DNA of 64,000 nucleotides, from positions 124,001-188,000 of the forward strand of contig NZ_FOCI01000001.1 in the NCBI RefSeq assembly GCF_900110065.1, in the 5' to 3' direction. This DNA comes from Loktanella fryxellensis (lineage in GTDB: Bacteria; Pseudomonadota; Alphaproteobacteria; Rhodobacterales; Rhodobacteraceae). The notes below the pieces were generated by a model. The model made no database searches, was not told where the DNA came from, and saw nothing but the letters and a program-made list of their open reading frames with translations. Every line of letters starts with the position of its first letter. The first letter of the stretch is position 1. Both the position numbers and the translations under genes were made by a program. This document shows, piece after piece, positions 16,922-28,190 of this stretch.

Positions 16922-17421
16922 CACGCGCCATGACCCTCGACGATACGATGCGCATGGCCTGCACGCTTGCACCCGCAGGCGTGGCGCTGGGGCTGCACGT
17001 GGGATTCGCGGCGCCGCGTTTCCTGCTGCAGACCTATCCAAGGGCCTGGACGCAGATCTATTCCGGCGAATCGCTGGCGGTCACCGACCCCACGATCCAC
17101 TGGGGCTTTGCCCACACCGGGGCATGCCGCTGGTCGGCCCTGCCGGCGCCGGTGGGCGGGGTGCTGTCGCGCGCCGCCGATCATGGGCTTCGCTTTGGCG
17201 TGGTGTGTGCGGTGGCGCAGGGCGGCGGCCGCAGTCTGGGCAGTTTCGCCCGCAGCGACCGCGAACTGACGGCGCCCGAGACGGCGCAGGCGCTGCAGAT
17301 CCTGACCGACCTTCATACGCTCGCGCTCAATGTCGACACCCTGTCCCCGGCCGAGGCCGCGCGCCTGCGCCAGTGGTCGGGGGATTCGACGATCGCACCG
17401 CAGACATTTACCGCCCATTGA
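16918..17421 (+). CDS. Lone autoinducer-binding-domain protein (LuxR without HTH)
   Basis: 167 residues corresponding only to the ligand domain of LuxR proteins. W44, Y48, D57-P58, W72 and G90 match the pocket residues of the divergent full-length regulator, and the flanking segments DPxxxWGxAHTG and GLRFGV are shared. The protein stops where the HTH would begin; the last 30 residues (AARLRQWSG...) do not resemble a HTH. Known precedent: TrlR in Agrobacterium, a truncated TraR that blocks TraR. Inference: it may bind the same ligand, or form inactive heterodimers. FliG follows after 24 bp on the same strand. Confidence 0.82.
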   Translation: MTRAMTLDDTMRMACTLAPAGVALGLHVGFAAPRFLLQTYPRAWTQIYSGESLAVTDPTIHWGFAHTGACRWSALPAPVGGVLSRAADHGLRFGVVCAVAQGGGRSLGSFARSDRELTAPETAQALQILTDLHTLALNVDTLSPAEAARLRQWSGDSTIAPQTFTAH

Positions 17422-17445
17422 GACATCGCGGGCTAACGTCGGGAC

Positions 17446-18510
17446 ATGTCATATAGCACAGTCCCCCTGCCCGTTCCGTCTGGCCCCTCCGCAACGCCGC
17501 TGTCGCGGCGACGCAAGGCGGCCATGATCGTCCAACTGCTGATCAACGACGGCACCAAGCTGCCGCTGTCGGCCATGCCGGATCATGTGCAGGAAGATCT
17601 CGCGCGTGAACTGGGGGCGATCCGGCTGGTGGACCGTGACACGGTGACGGCGGTGGCCACGGAATTCGCCGATCTGCTGGATGCGGTCGGCCTGTCCGCC
17701 CCCGGTAACGTGGACGCGGCCCTTGAATCGCTCGCCGGCCAGATCTCGCCCCATCTTGCGGACAAGCTGCGCGACCAGATGTACAACCGTCAGGGCACCG
17801 ACCCGTGGGTGCGCATCCTGAACATGGCTACCGACGACATCATGCGCGTGCTGTCGGACGAAAGCATCCAGATCGGCGCCGTCCTGCTGTCGAAACTCCC
17901 CGTCGCGCGCGCGGCAGAGGTGCTGGGCAAGCTGCCCGGCCCCCGCGCCCGGCGCATCACCTTTGCCGTGCGGCAGACGGCGGACATCGGCCCCGACGCG
18001 GTGCGCCGCATCGGTCAGGCGCTGGTTGCCGATTACTGCCGCACCCGCGTCACCGCCTTCGACAAGGCGCCCGTGGCGCGGGTCGGGGCAATCCTGAACT
18101 CCAGCCCTGCACCGACGCGCGACGACATGCTGGCGGGGCTGGACGAATCCGATGCGGTCTTTGCCAACGACGTGCGCAAGTCGATCTTCACGTTCGAGAA
18201 TATTCCCACACGCGTCAAACCGATCGACATTCCCACCTGCCTGCGCGACATCGACCAGAACGATCTGGCCGTGGCGCTGGCCCATGCCTTTGCCACCGGC
18301 GGCGCACGCGACGCGGCGGCGAACTTCATCCTCGACTGCATCTCGCTGCGCATGGCCACCGCGCTGAAGGAAGCGGCGGCTGAAAAAGGCAGGGTGAAGG
18401 CTGCGGACGGCGAAGTGGCGCTGAATGCGGTCAGCGCCGCGGTCCGCACGCTGGCCGATGCAGGCAGCATCACGCTGCTGAGCCCCGATGCGGATGCAGA
18501 CGGCGCCTGA
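17446..18510 (+). CDS. fliG: Flagellar motor switch protein FliG, divergent
   Basis: 354 residues. The N-terminal domain (SRRRKAAMIVQLL), the middle domain (ESIQIGAVLLSKLP at 139-152, where most FliG read EHPQ) and the C-terminal torque domain (DVRKSIFTFENIP, then DIDQNDLAVALAHA, then ISLRMATALKEAA) are all present in order. FliG couples the rotor to the MotA stator at the C-ring. It is isolated here: no other flagellar genes are in the window. It lies 24 bp after the HTH-less LuxR paralogue, so it may be co-transcribed with it. The family call is firm; whether it serves the main flagellum is unknown. Confidence 0.85.
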   Translation: MSYSTVPLPVPSGPSATPLSRRRKAAMIVQLLINDGTKLPLSAMPDHVQEDLARELGAIRLVDRDTVTAVATEFADLLDAVGLSAPGNVDAALESLAGQISPHLADKLRDQMYNRQGTDPWVRILNMATDDIMRVLSDESIQIGAVLLSKLPVARAAEVLGKLPGPRARRITFAVRQTADIGPDAVRRIGQALVADYCRTRVTAFDKAPVARVGAILNSSPAPTRDDMLAGLDESDAVFANDVRKSIFTFENIPTRVKPIDIPTCLRDIDQNDLAVALAHAFATGGARDAAANFILDCISLRMATALKEAAAEKGRVKAADGEVALNAVSAAVRTLADAGSITLLSPDADADGA

Positions 18511-18560
18511 CCCGACACCTGACCCTTTTCAAACCGTCCCCGGCGGATTAGCTGGCTGGC

Positions 18561-19454
18561 ATGGCCCGCACCGACACCCCTGCCGACGACGACACACCCA
18601 GCGGCACCCGCGCCGAATGGTGGCAGGACCGCGTCCTGCGCGGTGTGATCGGTGGCCTGAACCGCCTGCCCTATGCACGACGGATGGCGCTGATGGGGGG
18701 CCTGACGGCCCGCGTCATCGGCCCGCTTGCGGGTTATCATCGCCGTGCGCGCGAACAGCTTGCGCTGATCTATCCCGACATGGCACCGGCGGCGCGCCAC
18801 GCCCTTGCCACCCGCGTGTGCGACAACTTCGGTCGCACCCTGCTCGAAAACTACGCCAATCGTGACTTTGCAGCACAGCTGGCCGACGTGCGGCCCACCG
18901 GCGACGGTCTGGCACCGCTGGCGCAGGCGCGCGCCGACGGGCGCCCCGTGATCTTCGTCACCGGCCACTTCGGCAACTTCGAGGCACCCCGTCACGTCCT
19001 GACCCGCGACGGTGCCGTCATTGGCGGCCTCTACCGCCCGATGGCGAATGCCTATGTGGACAGCCACTACCGCGAGACGATGACGCGCTGGGGTGGCCCG
19101 GTGTTCCCGCAGGGGTCGCGCGGCACCATGGGGTTTGCGCGCCACATCAAGGGCGGCGGCATGGGCACGCTGCTGTTCGACGTGCACGTGTTCCGCGCCA
19201 CCCCGATCGACTTCCTCGGGCGGCCCGCGCTTACCTCGCTCGCGGCGGCCGACATGGCGCTGCGGTTCGACGCGCTGCTGATCCCCTATTTCGGCACCCG
19301 CCGTCCCGACGGTCTGTCATTCGACGTGGCCGTCGAAGCGCCGATCCCCCACAGCGATCCCGTCACGATGATGACAGAGGCGTCGCGCCGTTTGGCGGCG
19401 CGCATCGCAACCCACCCCGAACAATGGTTCTGGGTCCACCGCCGGTGGCGGTAG
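18561..19454 (+). CDS. Lipid A biosynthesis-type (lauroyl) acyltransferase
   Basis: 297 residues of the LpxL/HtrB lysophospholipid acyltransferase family. The catalytic H-x4-E motif reads HFGNFE (H136-E141). An RPMANAYVD block and the GTLLFDVHV stretch follow in the usual order. It would add a secondary acyl chain to lipid A, or act on a related glycolipid, at the inner face of the inner membrane. The gene stands alone, 50 bp after fliG, and is convergent with the DUF1223 gene. Confidence 0.88.
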   Translation: MARTDTPADDDTPSGTRAEWWQDRVLRGVIGGLNRLPYARRMALMGGLTARVIGPLAGYHRRAREQLALIYPDMAPAARHALATRVCDNFGRTLLENYANRDFAAQLADVRPTGDGLAPLAQARADGRPVIFVTGHFGNFEAPRHVLTRDGAVIGGLYRPMANAYVDSHYRETMTRWGGPVFPQGSRGTMGFARHIKGGGMGTLLFDVHVFRATPIDFLGRPALTSLAAADMALRFDALLIPYFGTRRPDGLSFDVAVEAPIPHSDPVTMMTEASRRLAARIATHPEQWFWVHRRWR

Positions 19455-19475
19455 GCGGCCTCAATGCGGGCGGCC

Positions 19476-20183
19476 TCAACGCAGGCGGGCGGCACCCAGC
19501 ACCGGGCCGTTTGCCCCGTCCTGCACGATCACGACGACCGGGGCATCGCCCTGCACCGTGACATCCAGCGCCAGCGGCCGGTCCGTATCCCACGTCCCGG
19601 CCACCGACCAGTCCGTCACGACATTGCGGTAAACGACGGTCCTGCCGGCATTTTCGCCGCGTTCGATGGCGCGCACGACCTCGGGGGTATAGCGGACGAC
19701 CTGCACCACGGCCCGGGCAGGCACGGCACCCACGGCCTGCGCGTCGATCGTCAGCAGATCGCCACTGCGCGACAGGCCGACTGTCACCGGATCGCCGTCG
19801 AGGACGTGCGACGCGACGCTGTCCAGCGCCGTGACGTGATGACTGCCCACGAACTCGGTCACGCCCGCCACGACCATCTGGGGGGTATAGACGTTGCGCG
19901 CATCCCATGCTTTGGCATAGGCGCGCTGCCGGGCCGTAAACATCGGATCGGCCAGATCGTCGGCCCAACCGATGTAGTCCCAGTAATCGACGTGCAGCGC
20001 CAAGGCGATGACATGCTCCCGGTCCGCCAGCTCTGCGAGGATCTCGTCCGCGGGCGGGCAGCTCGAACAACCCTGAGAGGTGAACAGCTCGACAACCGTG
20101 CCTTGATCGACGACCCCTTCGGCCAGCGCCGGTGCGACCTGCGATGACGCGGCAAGCGCAAGGATGGCGATGGCATGACGCAT
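19476..20183 (-). CDS. DUF1223 secreted thioredoxin-like protein
   Basis: 235 residues: a signal peptide (1-22, ALA-EG), then a DUF1223 domain with a CxxC-type pair in the segment TSQGCSSCPPAD and the conserved HVDYWDYIGWADD. The fold is thioredoxin-like and the cysteines suggest a periplasmic redox role; no substrate is known. The start is the ATG of MRHAIAIL, which gives the signal peptide; the 22-codon upstream extension is not signal-like. It is divergent from acnA across 232 bp. Confidence 0.88.
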   Translation of the reverse strand: MRHAIAILALAASSQVAPALAEGVVDQGTVVELFTSQGCSSCPPADEILAELADREHVIALALHVDYWDYIGWADDLADPMFTARQRAYAKAWDARNVYTPQMVVAGVTEFVGSHHVTALDSVASHVLDGDPVTVGLSRSGDLLTIDAQAVGAVPARAVVQVVRYTPEVVRAIERGENAGRTVVYRNVVTDWSVAGTWDTDRPLALDVTVQGDAPVVVIVQDGANGPVLGAARLR

Positions 20184-20312
20184 GAGGAACTCTTTCCCGT
20201 CGTTGGAGTGCATGTTCCCTAGCCGTCCGCCGTTGAAATAACCAATCAAGCAATCGTTCCTGCCCGATCCCGCTCCGTGATCGCGTTCAACGGGTCACAC
20301 CCGACAATTTCG

Positions 20313-20328
20313 GTATGCCATTGCATAC
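20313..20328 (+). promoter_or_regulatory. Inverted repeat GTATGC-CATT-GCATAC upstream of acnA
   Basis: Perfect six-base arms with a four-base spacer, 88 bp before the acnA start. The same geometry and most of the same bases (CGGTATRCC-N3-GYATAC) occur upstream of icd at 39311-39328. Likely an operator for a regulator of TCA-cycle genes; the regulator is unknown. Confidence 0.5.
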
Positions 20329-20415
20329 ATTTAATCGCATCCCCCTCTTGATTGGCTTTCCCGCTTGGGGCAAAAGCGGTGCAAGCCCCCTTTTCCCTTG
20401 TCTGAAGGACCCGCC

Positions 20416-23190
<2,775 letters not shown>

Positions 23191-23210
23191 GGCTACGGCA
23201 TCAAGGAAAT

Positions 23211-23244
23211 CGGGCCGCGCATCGCTGCGCGGCCCGTATTTTTT
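23211..23244 (+). terminator. Rho-independent terminator after acnA
   Basis: Ten-base stem GGGCCGCGCA / TGCGCGGCCC with a four-base loop, followed by GTATTTTTT. Confidence 0.92.
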
Positions 23245-23323
23245 ACCACCAGTCGCTCAACGTTGATCTGACCGCGCGTCGGACACGCGACGACCGGCCG
23301 GTCACGTCCCAGACGCATCCTGC

Positions 23324-24091
23324 CTAACGCCACCACCCCAAGCCAGCCGCCCGCATCAGGCGCAACTGGTCCGCCAGCGGCGCAGGCTCCAGACCACCCA
23401 CAGCCACCAGCCCCGGATCGCGGACAGCGGCCTGCAACACGGCCCGCGCAGGCCATCCCGCCAGCAAGGCCGCCCCGGCCGCTGGCGATACGTCACGATG
23501 CCGCCGCCGCGCCGCGTCCAGCCGCGCCAACGCGCCGTCCGCCAGATCGCGCACGCCGCTGGCCGTGCCATCGACCAGCGGCCGCCGCCCCGCCGCCTCC
23601 AGCGCCGGGATCGCCCGCAGGAACGCGGCCACACCGACACCATGCGCAAAGTCGGCCACCACTTGCGCATCCGCAGGCCCCAGCAACCGCGCCGCCGTCC
23701 CCATCAGGGCGCCACTCGTGCCGTCGATGTAACGGTCGAAGTGCGCCCGGTCGGCAAAGCCGTCACGATACACGTCCCAGCGCCGCACCTCGACCAGTGC
23801 ATCCAACGCCAGCGCGCCTTCCGCATCCAGCACCTGCGCCAGTGCATCCGTGACCTCGTGCCGCCGCACCGGGCCGCCCGCCGCCACCTCGGCCAGCACG
23901 TCACGCCACCATTGCAGCCGCATCTCCGCCAGCATCGCCTCTGCCGTCACCCACGGCGCGCGCGCCACCTCGACGTTCAGGGCATAGAGCGGGAACAGCA
24001 CCCGCCGGGCCGTGACAGGCGCCGCCATCGCCGCACGGAACCGCAATGGATCGCCCCGTTCCACCACGGCGGCACAGGCCTCGATGCTCAT
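23324..24091 (-). CDS. Squalene/phytoene synthase family protein
   Basis: 255 residues of the all-helical trans-isoprenyl-diphosphate synthase fold. The ALNVEVARAPW and MRLQWWRDVL segments place it with the NDUFAF6-like branch. The aspartate-rich DxxxD motifs of true phytoene synthases are not evident, and no carotenoid genes are nearby. Mitochondrial NDUFAF6 helps assemble complex I, so a non-carotenoid role is as likely as an enzymatic one. The start is the ATG of MSIEACAA with GCGAGGACAG upstream. It follows cimA by 25 bp on the same strand. Confidence 0.8.
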   Translation of the reverse strand: MSIEACAAVVERGDPLRFRAAMAAPVTARRVLFPLYALNVEVARAPWVTAEAMLAEMRLQWWRDVLAEVAAGGPVRRHEVTDALAQVLDAEGALALDALVEVRRWDVYRDGFADRAHFDRYIDGTSGALMGTAARLLGPADAQVVADFAHGVGVAAFLRAIPALEAAGRRPLVDGTASGVRDLADGALARLDAARRRHRDVSPAAGAALLAGWPARAVLQAAVRDPGLVAVGGLEPAPLADQLRLMRAAGLGWWR

Positions 24092-24100
24092 CTGTCCTCG

Positions 24101-24118
24101 CTTTTTTCTGAAATACTC
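24101..24118 (-). repeat. Weak relative of the dispersed box, copy E
   Basis: On the minus strand GAGTATTTCAGAAAAAAG overlaps the cimA stop codon and precedes the ribosome site of the next gene. It resembles the GGGATATTT...AGAAGAA box of copies A-D but has no hairpin. Low certainty that it belongs to the set. Confidence 0.4.
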
Positions 24119-25742
24119 ACTTCTCTGCAACGGCCCCGTCGCGGATCAGCTTCCAGTTGATCGCATCCAGCAGCGCATCGAAGGACGCATCGACGATGTT
24201 GGCGCTGACCCCCACCGTGGACCATGTGCGCCCCTGCCCGTCCGCACTGTCGATGATGACGCGGGTCACGGCCTCGGTCCCGCCATCGGTGATCCGAACC
24301 TTGAAATCCACCAGCCGCAGATCGTCGATGATCGCCTGATACGGGCCAAGGTCCTTGGCCAGTGCGCGTGACAGCGCGTTCACCGGCCCCCGGTCCGACC
24401 CGTCCGGCCCGGTGGATTCAGACACGTTCAGCACCTTTTCGCCGCCGACCTTCACCACCACGACCGCTTCCGACAGGCTGACCATGCGGCCCCGCTTGTC
24501 GCGTCGCCGTTCCACCGTGACGCGGTAACGCTTGACCTCGAAGAACGCGGGCAGCAGCCCCAGTTCGGCCCGCGCAAGCAATTCGAAGCTCGCCTGCGCC
24601 GTGTCATAGGAATAGCCGCGCGACTCCATCTCCTTGATCCGGTCGAGGATGCGCGGCAGCGCAGGATCGTCGCGCGCGACGTCCAGACCCGCCTGCACCA
24701 ACCGTTCGCGCAGGTTGCTCTGCCCCGCCTGGTTGGACATCGGCACGACGCGGGCATTGCCGACCAGCGCCGGGTCGACATGCTCATAGGTCGTGGGGTC
24801 CTTGGCGATGGCGCTGGCGTGCAGCCCCGCCTTGTGCGCAAAGGCGGACACACCGACATAGGCCGCCTGTTTTGCGGGCACCCGGTTCAGGATGTCGTCC
24901 AGCACGCGGCTGGCCTTCTTCAGACCCTTCAGCGCCTCGAGGGTGACACCCGTCTCGAACCGGCTCGCAAAGGGCTCCTTCAGCAGCAACGTCGGGATCA
25001 GCGTCGTCAGGTTGGCATTGCCACACCGCTCGCCCAGCCCGTTCAGCGTGCCTTGAATCTGCCGCGCCCCGGCCAGCACGGCGGCCAGCGTGTTGGCGAC
25101 CGCATGTTCGGTGTCGTTGTGGGTGTGGATGCCCAGCCGGTCGCCGGGGATGCCGGACGCGATCACCGCGTCCACCACGCGGCCCACATCGGCAGGCAGG
25201 CTGCCGCCGTTCGTGTCGCACAGCACGATCCAGCGCGCCCCCGCGTCATGCGCGGCATGGACCGCCTCCAGCGCATAGGCGGGATCGGCGGCGTAGCCGT
25301 CGAAGAAGTGTTCCGCGTCGAACAGCGCCTCGCGGCCCTGCGCCACCACATGGACGATGCTGGCGCGGATGTTCTCGGTGTTCTCGGCGTTGGCGATGCC
25401 AAGGGCGGTCGCCACGTGGAACGAATGGCTCTTGCCCACCAGACAGACGGCGGGCGTGTCCGCGTTCAGCACGGCGGCCAGCACGTCGTCGTTCTCCGCC
25501 GACCGGCCCGCGCGTTTCGTCATGCCGAAGGCCGCCAGCACGGGCCGCATCGCGCCCACCTGCGCGAAATACTCCGAATCCGTGGGATTCGCCCCCGGCC
25601 AGCCGCCTTCGATGTAATCGACGCCAAGCGCGTCCAGAACGGCGGTGATCCGCAGCTTCTCACTCGTGGAAAATTGCACGCCCTGCGTCTGCTGCCCGTC
25701 GCGCAGGGTCGTGTCGTACAGGTACAGCCGCTCGCGGGTCAT
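24117..25742 (-). CDS. cimA: (R)-citramalate synthase
   Basis: 541 residues of the isopropylmalate/citramalate synthase family. The TIM barrel starts [18 protein letters not shown], with the metal-binding HTHND segment ([12 protein letters not shown]). It continues through the [11 protein letters not shown] block to a C-terminal LeuA-type regulatory domain (from about 430). It condenses acetyl-CoA with pyruvate to citramalate, a threonine-independent route to isoleucine. The length and the early DTTLRDGQQ fit CimA rather than LeuA. Its ATG overlaps the cysS stop (ATGA), so the two are co-translated. Confidence 0.9.
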   Translation of the reverse strand: MTRERLYLYDTTLRDGQQTQGVQFSTSEKLRITAVLDALGVDYIEGGWPGANPTDSEYFAQVGAMRPVLAAFGMTKRAGRSAENDDVLAAVLNADTPAVCLVGKSHSFHVATALGIANAENTENIRASIVHVVAQGREALFDAEHFFDGYAADPAYALEAVHAAHDAGARWIVLCDTNGGSLPADVGRVVDAVIASGIPGDRLGIHTHNDTEHAVANTLAAVLAGARQIQGTLNGLGERCGNANLTTLIPTLLLKEPFASRFETGVTLEALKGLKKASRVLDDILNRVPAKQAAYVGVSAFAHKAGLHASAIAKDPTTYEHVDPALVGNARVVPMSNQAGQSNLRERLVQAGLDVARDDPALPRILDRIKEMESRGYSYDTAQASFELLARAELGLLPAFFEVKRYRVTVERRRDKRGRMVSLSEAVVVVKVGGEKVLNVSESTGPDGSDRGPVNALSRALAKDLGPYQAIIDDLRLVDFKVRITDGGTEAVTRVIIDSADGQGRTWSTVGVSANIVDASFDALLDAINWKLIRDGAVAEK

Positions 25743-27211
25743 GCGTCACCGTCCAGTGCGGCGGCGTCGAAATCCGGCCCCGCAGCCCAGCTTGCCTGAC
25801 CGCCCACATCCGTCACGACGACGCCCGCGCGCGTCAGCACCTCGCGCACGCGGTCTGCGGCGTCCCAGTCCTTGGCCGCCCGCGCCTGCGCGCGCGCCGC
25901 CAGCAGCGCGTCGATGCGCAGCGCGATCACCTCGTCCACATCCGCACCGCCTTCGCCGCCAGCCAGCCGCGGCAGGTCGGCCCAGTCGGGCACCAGCCCC
26001 AGCATCTGCATTCCGTGGGCAAAGCCCGCCAGCTGCGCAGGCGTCTTGCCCTTTGCCAGCACATGCAGCCGCGCGATCGCACCCGGCGTGTTCAGGTCGT
26101 TCGCCAGCACGCCGAGGAATTCCGCATCGGGGCGCCATTGGCCATCCGCCTGCAACGCACGGATCAGCGCCGGACCGAACCCGTGCCCGTCGAGGATGCC
26201 ATACCAGCGTCGCAGGGTCGCGTCCGCCTCGTCGCGCTTCCTCTCCGTCCAGTCCATCGGCTTGCCATAGTGGGTGCCCAGCATGACCATGCGGATCACC
26301 TCGCCGGATACGCCCTGATCCAGCAGGTCGCGCACGGTGAAAAAGTTGCCGAGGCTCTTGGACATCTTCTTGCCCTCGACCTGGAGCATCTCGTTGTGCA
26401 GCCAGTAGGCGGCGAAGTCCGTTTCGGGATCGGCACAGCAGGACTGGGCGATCTCGTTCTCGTGGTGCGGGAACATCAGGTCGTTGCCGCCGCCGTGGAT
26501 GTCGAACTCCGGCCCCAGGATCGCGCGGGACATGGCAGAGCATTCGATATGCCACCCCGGACGCCCCACGCCCCACGGGCTGTCCCACCCCGGCTGACCG
26601 GGGCCGGACGGCTTCCACAGCACGAAATCCATCGGATTGCGCTTGTAGGGTGCGACCTCGACCCGCGCGCCTGCGATCATGTCGTCCAGCGACCGGCCCG
26701 ACAACGCACCGTATTCGGGATAGGTGTCGACGGCGAACAGCACGTGACCTTCGCCCTCGTACGCGTTCCCGTTGGCGATCAGCTCGTGGATCATGTCGAC
26801 CATCGCGCCAATGAACTGCGTGGCACGCGGCTCAAAGTCCGGGCGCAAGGCCCCCAGCGCGTCCATATCCTCGTGATACCAGCGGATCGTCTCGGCGGTG
26901 ATGTCGCCGATCTCGCGGCCCGTCTCGGCGGCGCGGGCGGCGATCTTGTCGTCGACGTCGGTGAAGTTGCGCACGTAGACCACGTGGTCGCGGCCATGGA
27001 CCTGCGCCAGCAGCCGCACCAGCACGTCGAACACCAGCACGGGCCGCGCGTTGCCCAGATGCGCACGGTCATAGACCGTGGGTCCGCACAGATAGATCCC
27101 GATGCGCGCAGGGTCGCGCGGCACGAATTCCTCGCGCCGCCGGGTGCGGGTGTTCTGCAGGCGGATGATCGGCTGGTCGCCGGTGGTGGTGTCGGTCATG
27201 GGGTCGGACAT
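25739..27211 (-). CDS. cysS: Cysteinyl-tRNA synthetase
   Basis: 490 residues, class I synthetase. The HIGH-like motif reads HLGNARP within [13 protein letters not shown]. Zinc ligands C, C, H and E include the ECSAMS and [15 protein letters not shown] segments. KMSKSLGN is the second signature. It charges tRNA-Cys. ATGs at 27211 and 27199 are both plausible starts; the first 20 residues are variable in the family. It leads the cysS-cimA-synthase-like gene series on the minus strand. Confidence 0.96.
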   Translation of the reverse strand: MSDPMTDTTTGDQPIIRLQNTRTRRREEFVPRDPARIGIYLCGPTVYDRAHLGNARPVLVFDVLVRLLAQVHGRDHVVYVRNFTDVDDKIAARAAETGREIGDITAETIRWYHEDMDALGALRPDFEPRATQFIGAMVDMIHELIANGNAYEGEGHVLFAVDTYPEYGALSGRSLDDMIAGARVEVAPYKRNPMDFVLWKPSGPGQPGWDSPWGVGRPGWHIECSAMSRAILGPEFDIHGGGNDLMFPHHENEIAQSCCADPETDFAAYWLHNEMLQVEGKKMSKSLGNFFTVRDLLDQGVSGEVIRMVMLGTHYGKPMDWTERKRDEADATLRRWYGILDGHGFGPALIRALQADGQWRPDAEFLGVLANDLNTPGAIARLHVLAKGKTPAQLAGFAHGMQMLGLVPDWADLPRLAGGEGGADVDEVIALRIDALLAARAQARAAKDWDAADRVREVLTRAGVVVTDVGGQASWAAGPDFDAAALDGDA

Positions 27212-27421
27212 GGATGGGCCTCGCACGGGCTTTGCGCCTGTGGGCCGGATCATCGGTTCTGGTGAAACGTGAAAAAGCGGCCCGCGGACTGTGTCAGCAG
27301 GGAATGATGCAGCAGATAATGATGATGCAGCGCTTGGTCATGCCCACTGCGTTACCACTGCCCCGCCCCCGAGTCGATAGGGTAGTGGGGGATGCGACGC
27401 CGCGGGTCCCTGCCGCAATGC

Positions 27422-27449
27422 AAAAAGGGCGCCCCGAGGGACGCCCTTT
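27422..27449 (-). terminator. Rho-independent terminator of the outer-membrane protein gene
   Basis: Stem AAAGGGCG / CGCCCTTT (minus strand), loop of ten, followed by TT and GCATTG. It lies 24 bp past the stop of the beta-barrel gene. Confidence 0.75.
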
Positions 27450-27472
27450 CGCATGAGTCACGTATTCCGAAA

Positions 27473-28072
27473 TCAGAACGCGTAGTTCACTTTCAGCGAG
27501 GTGGTCTGTGCGTTGATGTCGGTGCCCGAAGACGCGAAATCGTCGAACTGGTGATCCAGATACTCGATGCCGACGTTCAGGCTGTCGGTGACCGCATACA
27601 TTGCGCCCACGCCGTAGTAGTAGCCGTCGTCGCTTTCGTCCAGCAGGCCCACGTCCAGCGACGCATATCCACCAGTCAGGTAGGGCAGGAAGCGGCCGGC
27701 GTCGTAACCGGCGATCACACCCACGCGGGTGACGGAGTTGTCGTCGCCCAGCGTGTCGATGTCGAGCACGTTGTAGGAGGCTTCACCACCTAGGACGAAG
27801 CTGCCCAGGTCGTAGAGGTAGCCGGCCTGCACGCCGTAGGACGACAGGTCCTGCTCTACGGCGGCAACACCATTATCCAGCTCGACGTCGCCGGTGCCGA
27901 TCTGGCCACCGAGGTAGAAGCCGGACCAGTCGTTGGTCACGATGACGGGGGTGGCCACGGCGACGGGCGCGACGGGCGCTGCTTCCATCACGGGTGCAGC
28001 GATGCCACCGGCGAATGCGGTGGTTGCGGTCGCGATCAGGGCGACGGCAGAGGTGATGACGATGTTCTTCAT
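27473..28072 (-). CDS. Outer-membrane beta-barrel protein (OmpA/Omp25-like)
   Basis: 199 residues: a signal peptide (1-22, TTAFA-GG), then an eight-strand barrel pattern with alternating strands such as WSGFYLGGQIGTG, SVTRVGVIAGYDAGRFLPYLTGGYA and LNVGIEYLDHQF, ending in the outer-membrane terminal phenylalanine (LKVNYAF). Small porin-like proteins of this kind anchor the envelope or permit limited diffusion. The start is the ATG after AAGGAATCCTCCC. It stands alone with its own terminator and a 118-bp AT-richer upstream region. Confidence 0.88.
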   Translation of the reverse strand: MKNIVITSAVALIATATTAFAGGIAAPVMEAAPVAPVAVATPVIVTNDWSGFYLGGQIGTGDVELDNGVAAVEQDLSSYGVQAGYLYDLGSFVLGGEASYNVLDIDTLGDDNSVTRVGVIAGYDAGRFLPYLTGGYASLDVGLLDESDDGYYYGVGAMYAVTDSLNVGIEYLDHQFDDFASSGTDINAQTTSLKVNYAF

Positions 28073-28190
28073 GGGAGGATTCCTTGTTCGTGTGTCTGAT
28101 AGCGGTGAGGTAGTACTCGATTGCACAGTCTGCAAATCACGCTGCTCTCTTTTGGTGTCGCGCCGAATAAGCGTGACATTTCAGGCACCC

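Noticed and set aside
16178-17421. A luxI-type synthase as the third member of the LuxR locus
   Set aside because: Looked for and not found on either side; neighbours are a mini secreted protein and fliG.
27290-27335. Short ATG/CAG-rich imperfect repeat in the cysS/outer-membrane-protein gap
   Set aside because: Too short and irregular to call a tandem repeat; likely chance in a non-coding gap.
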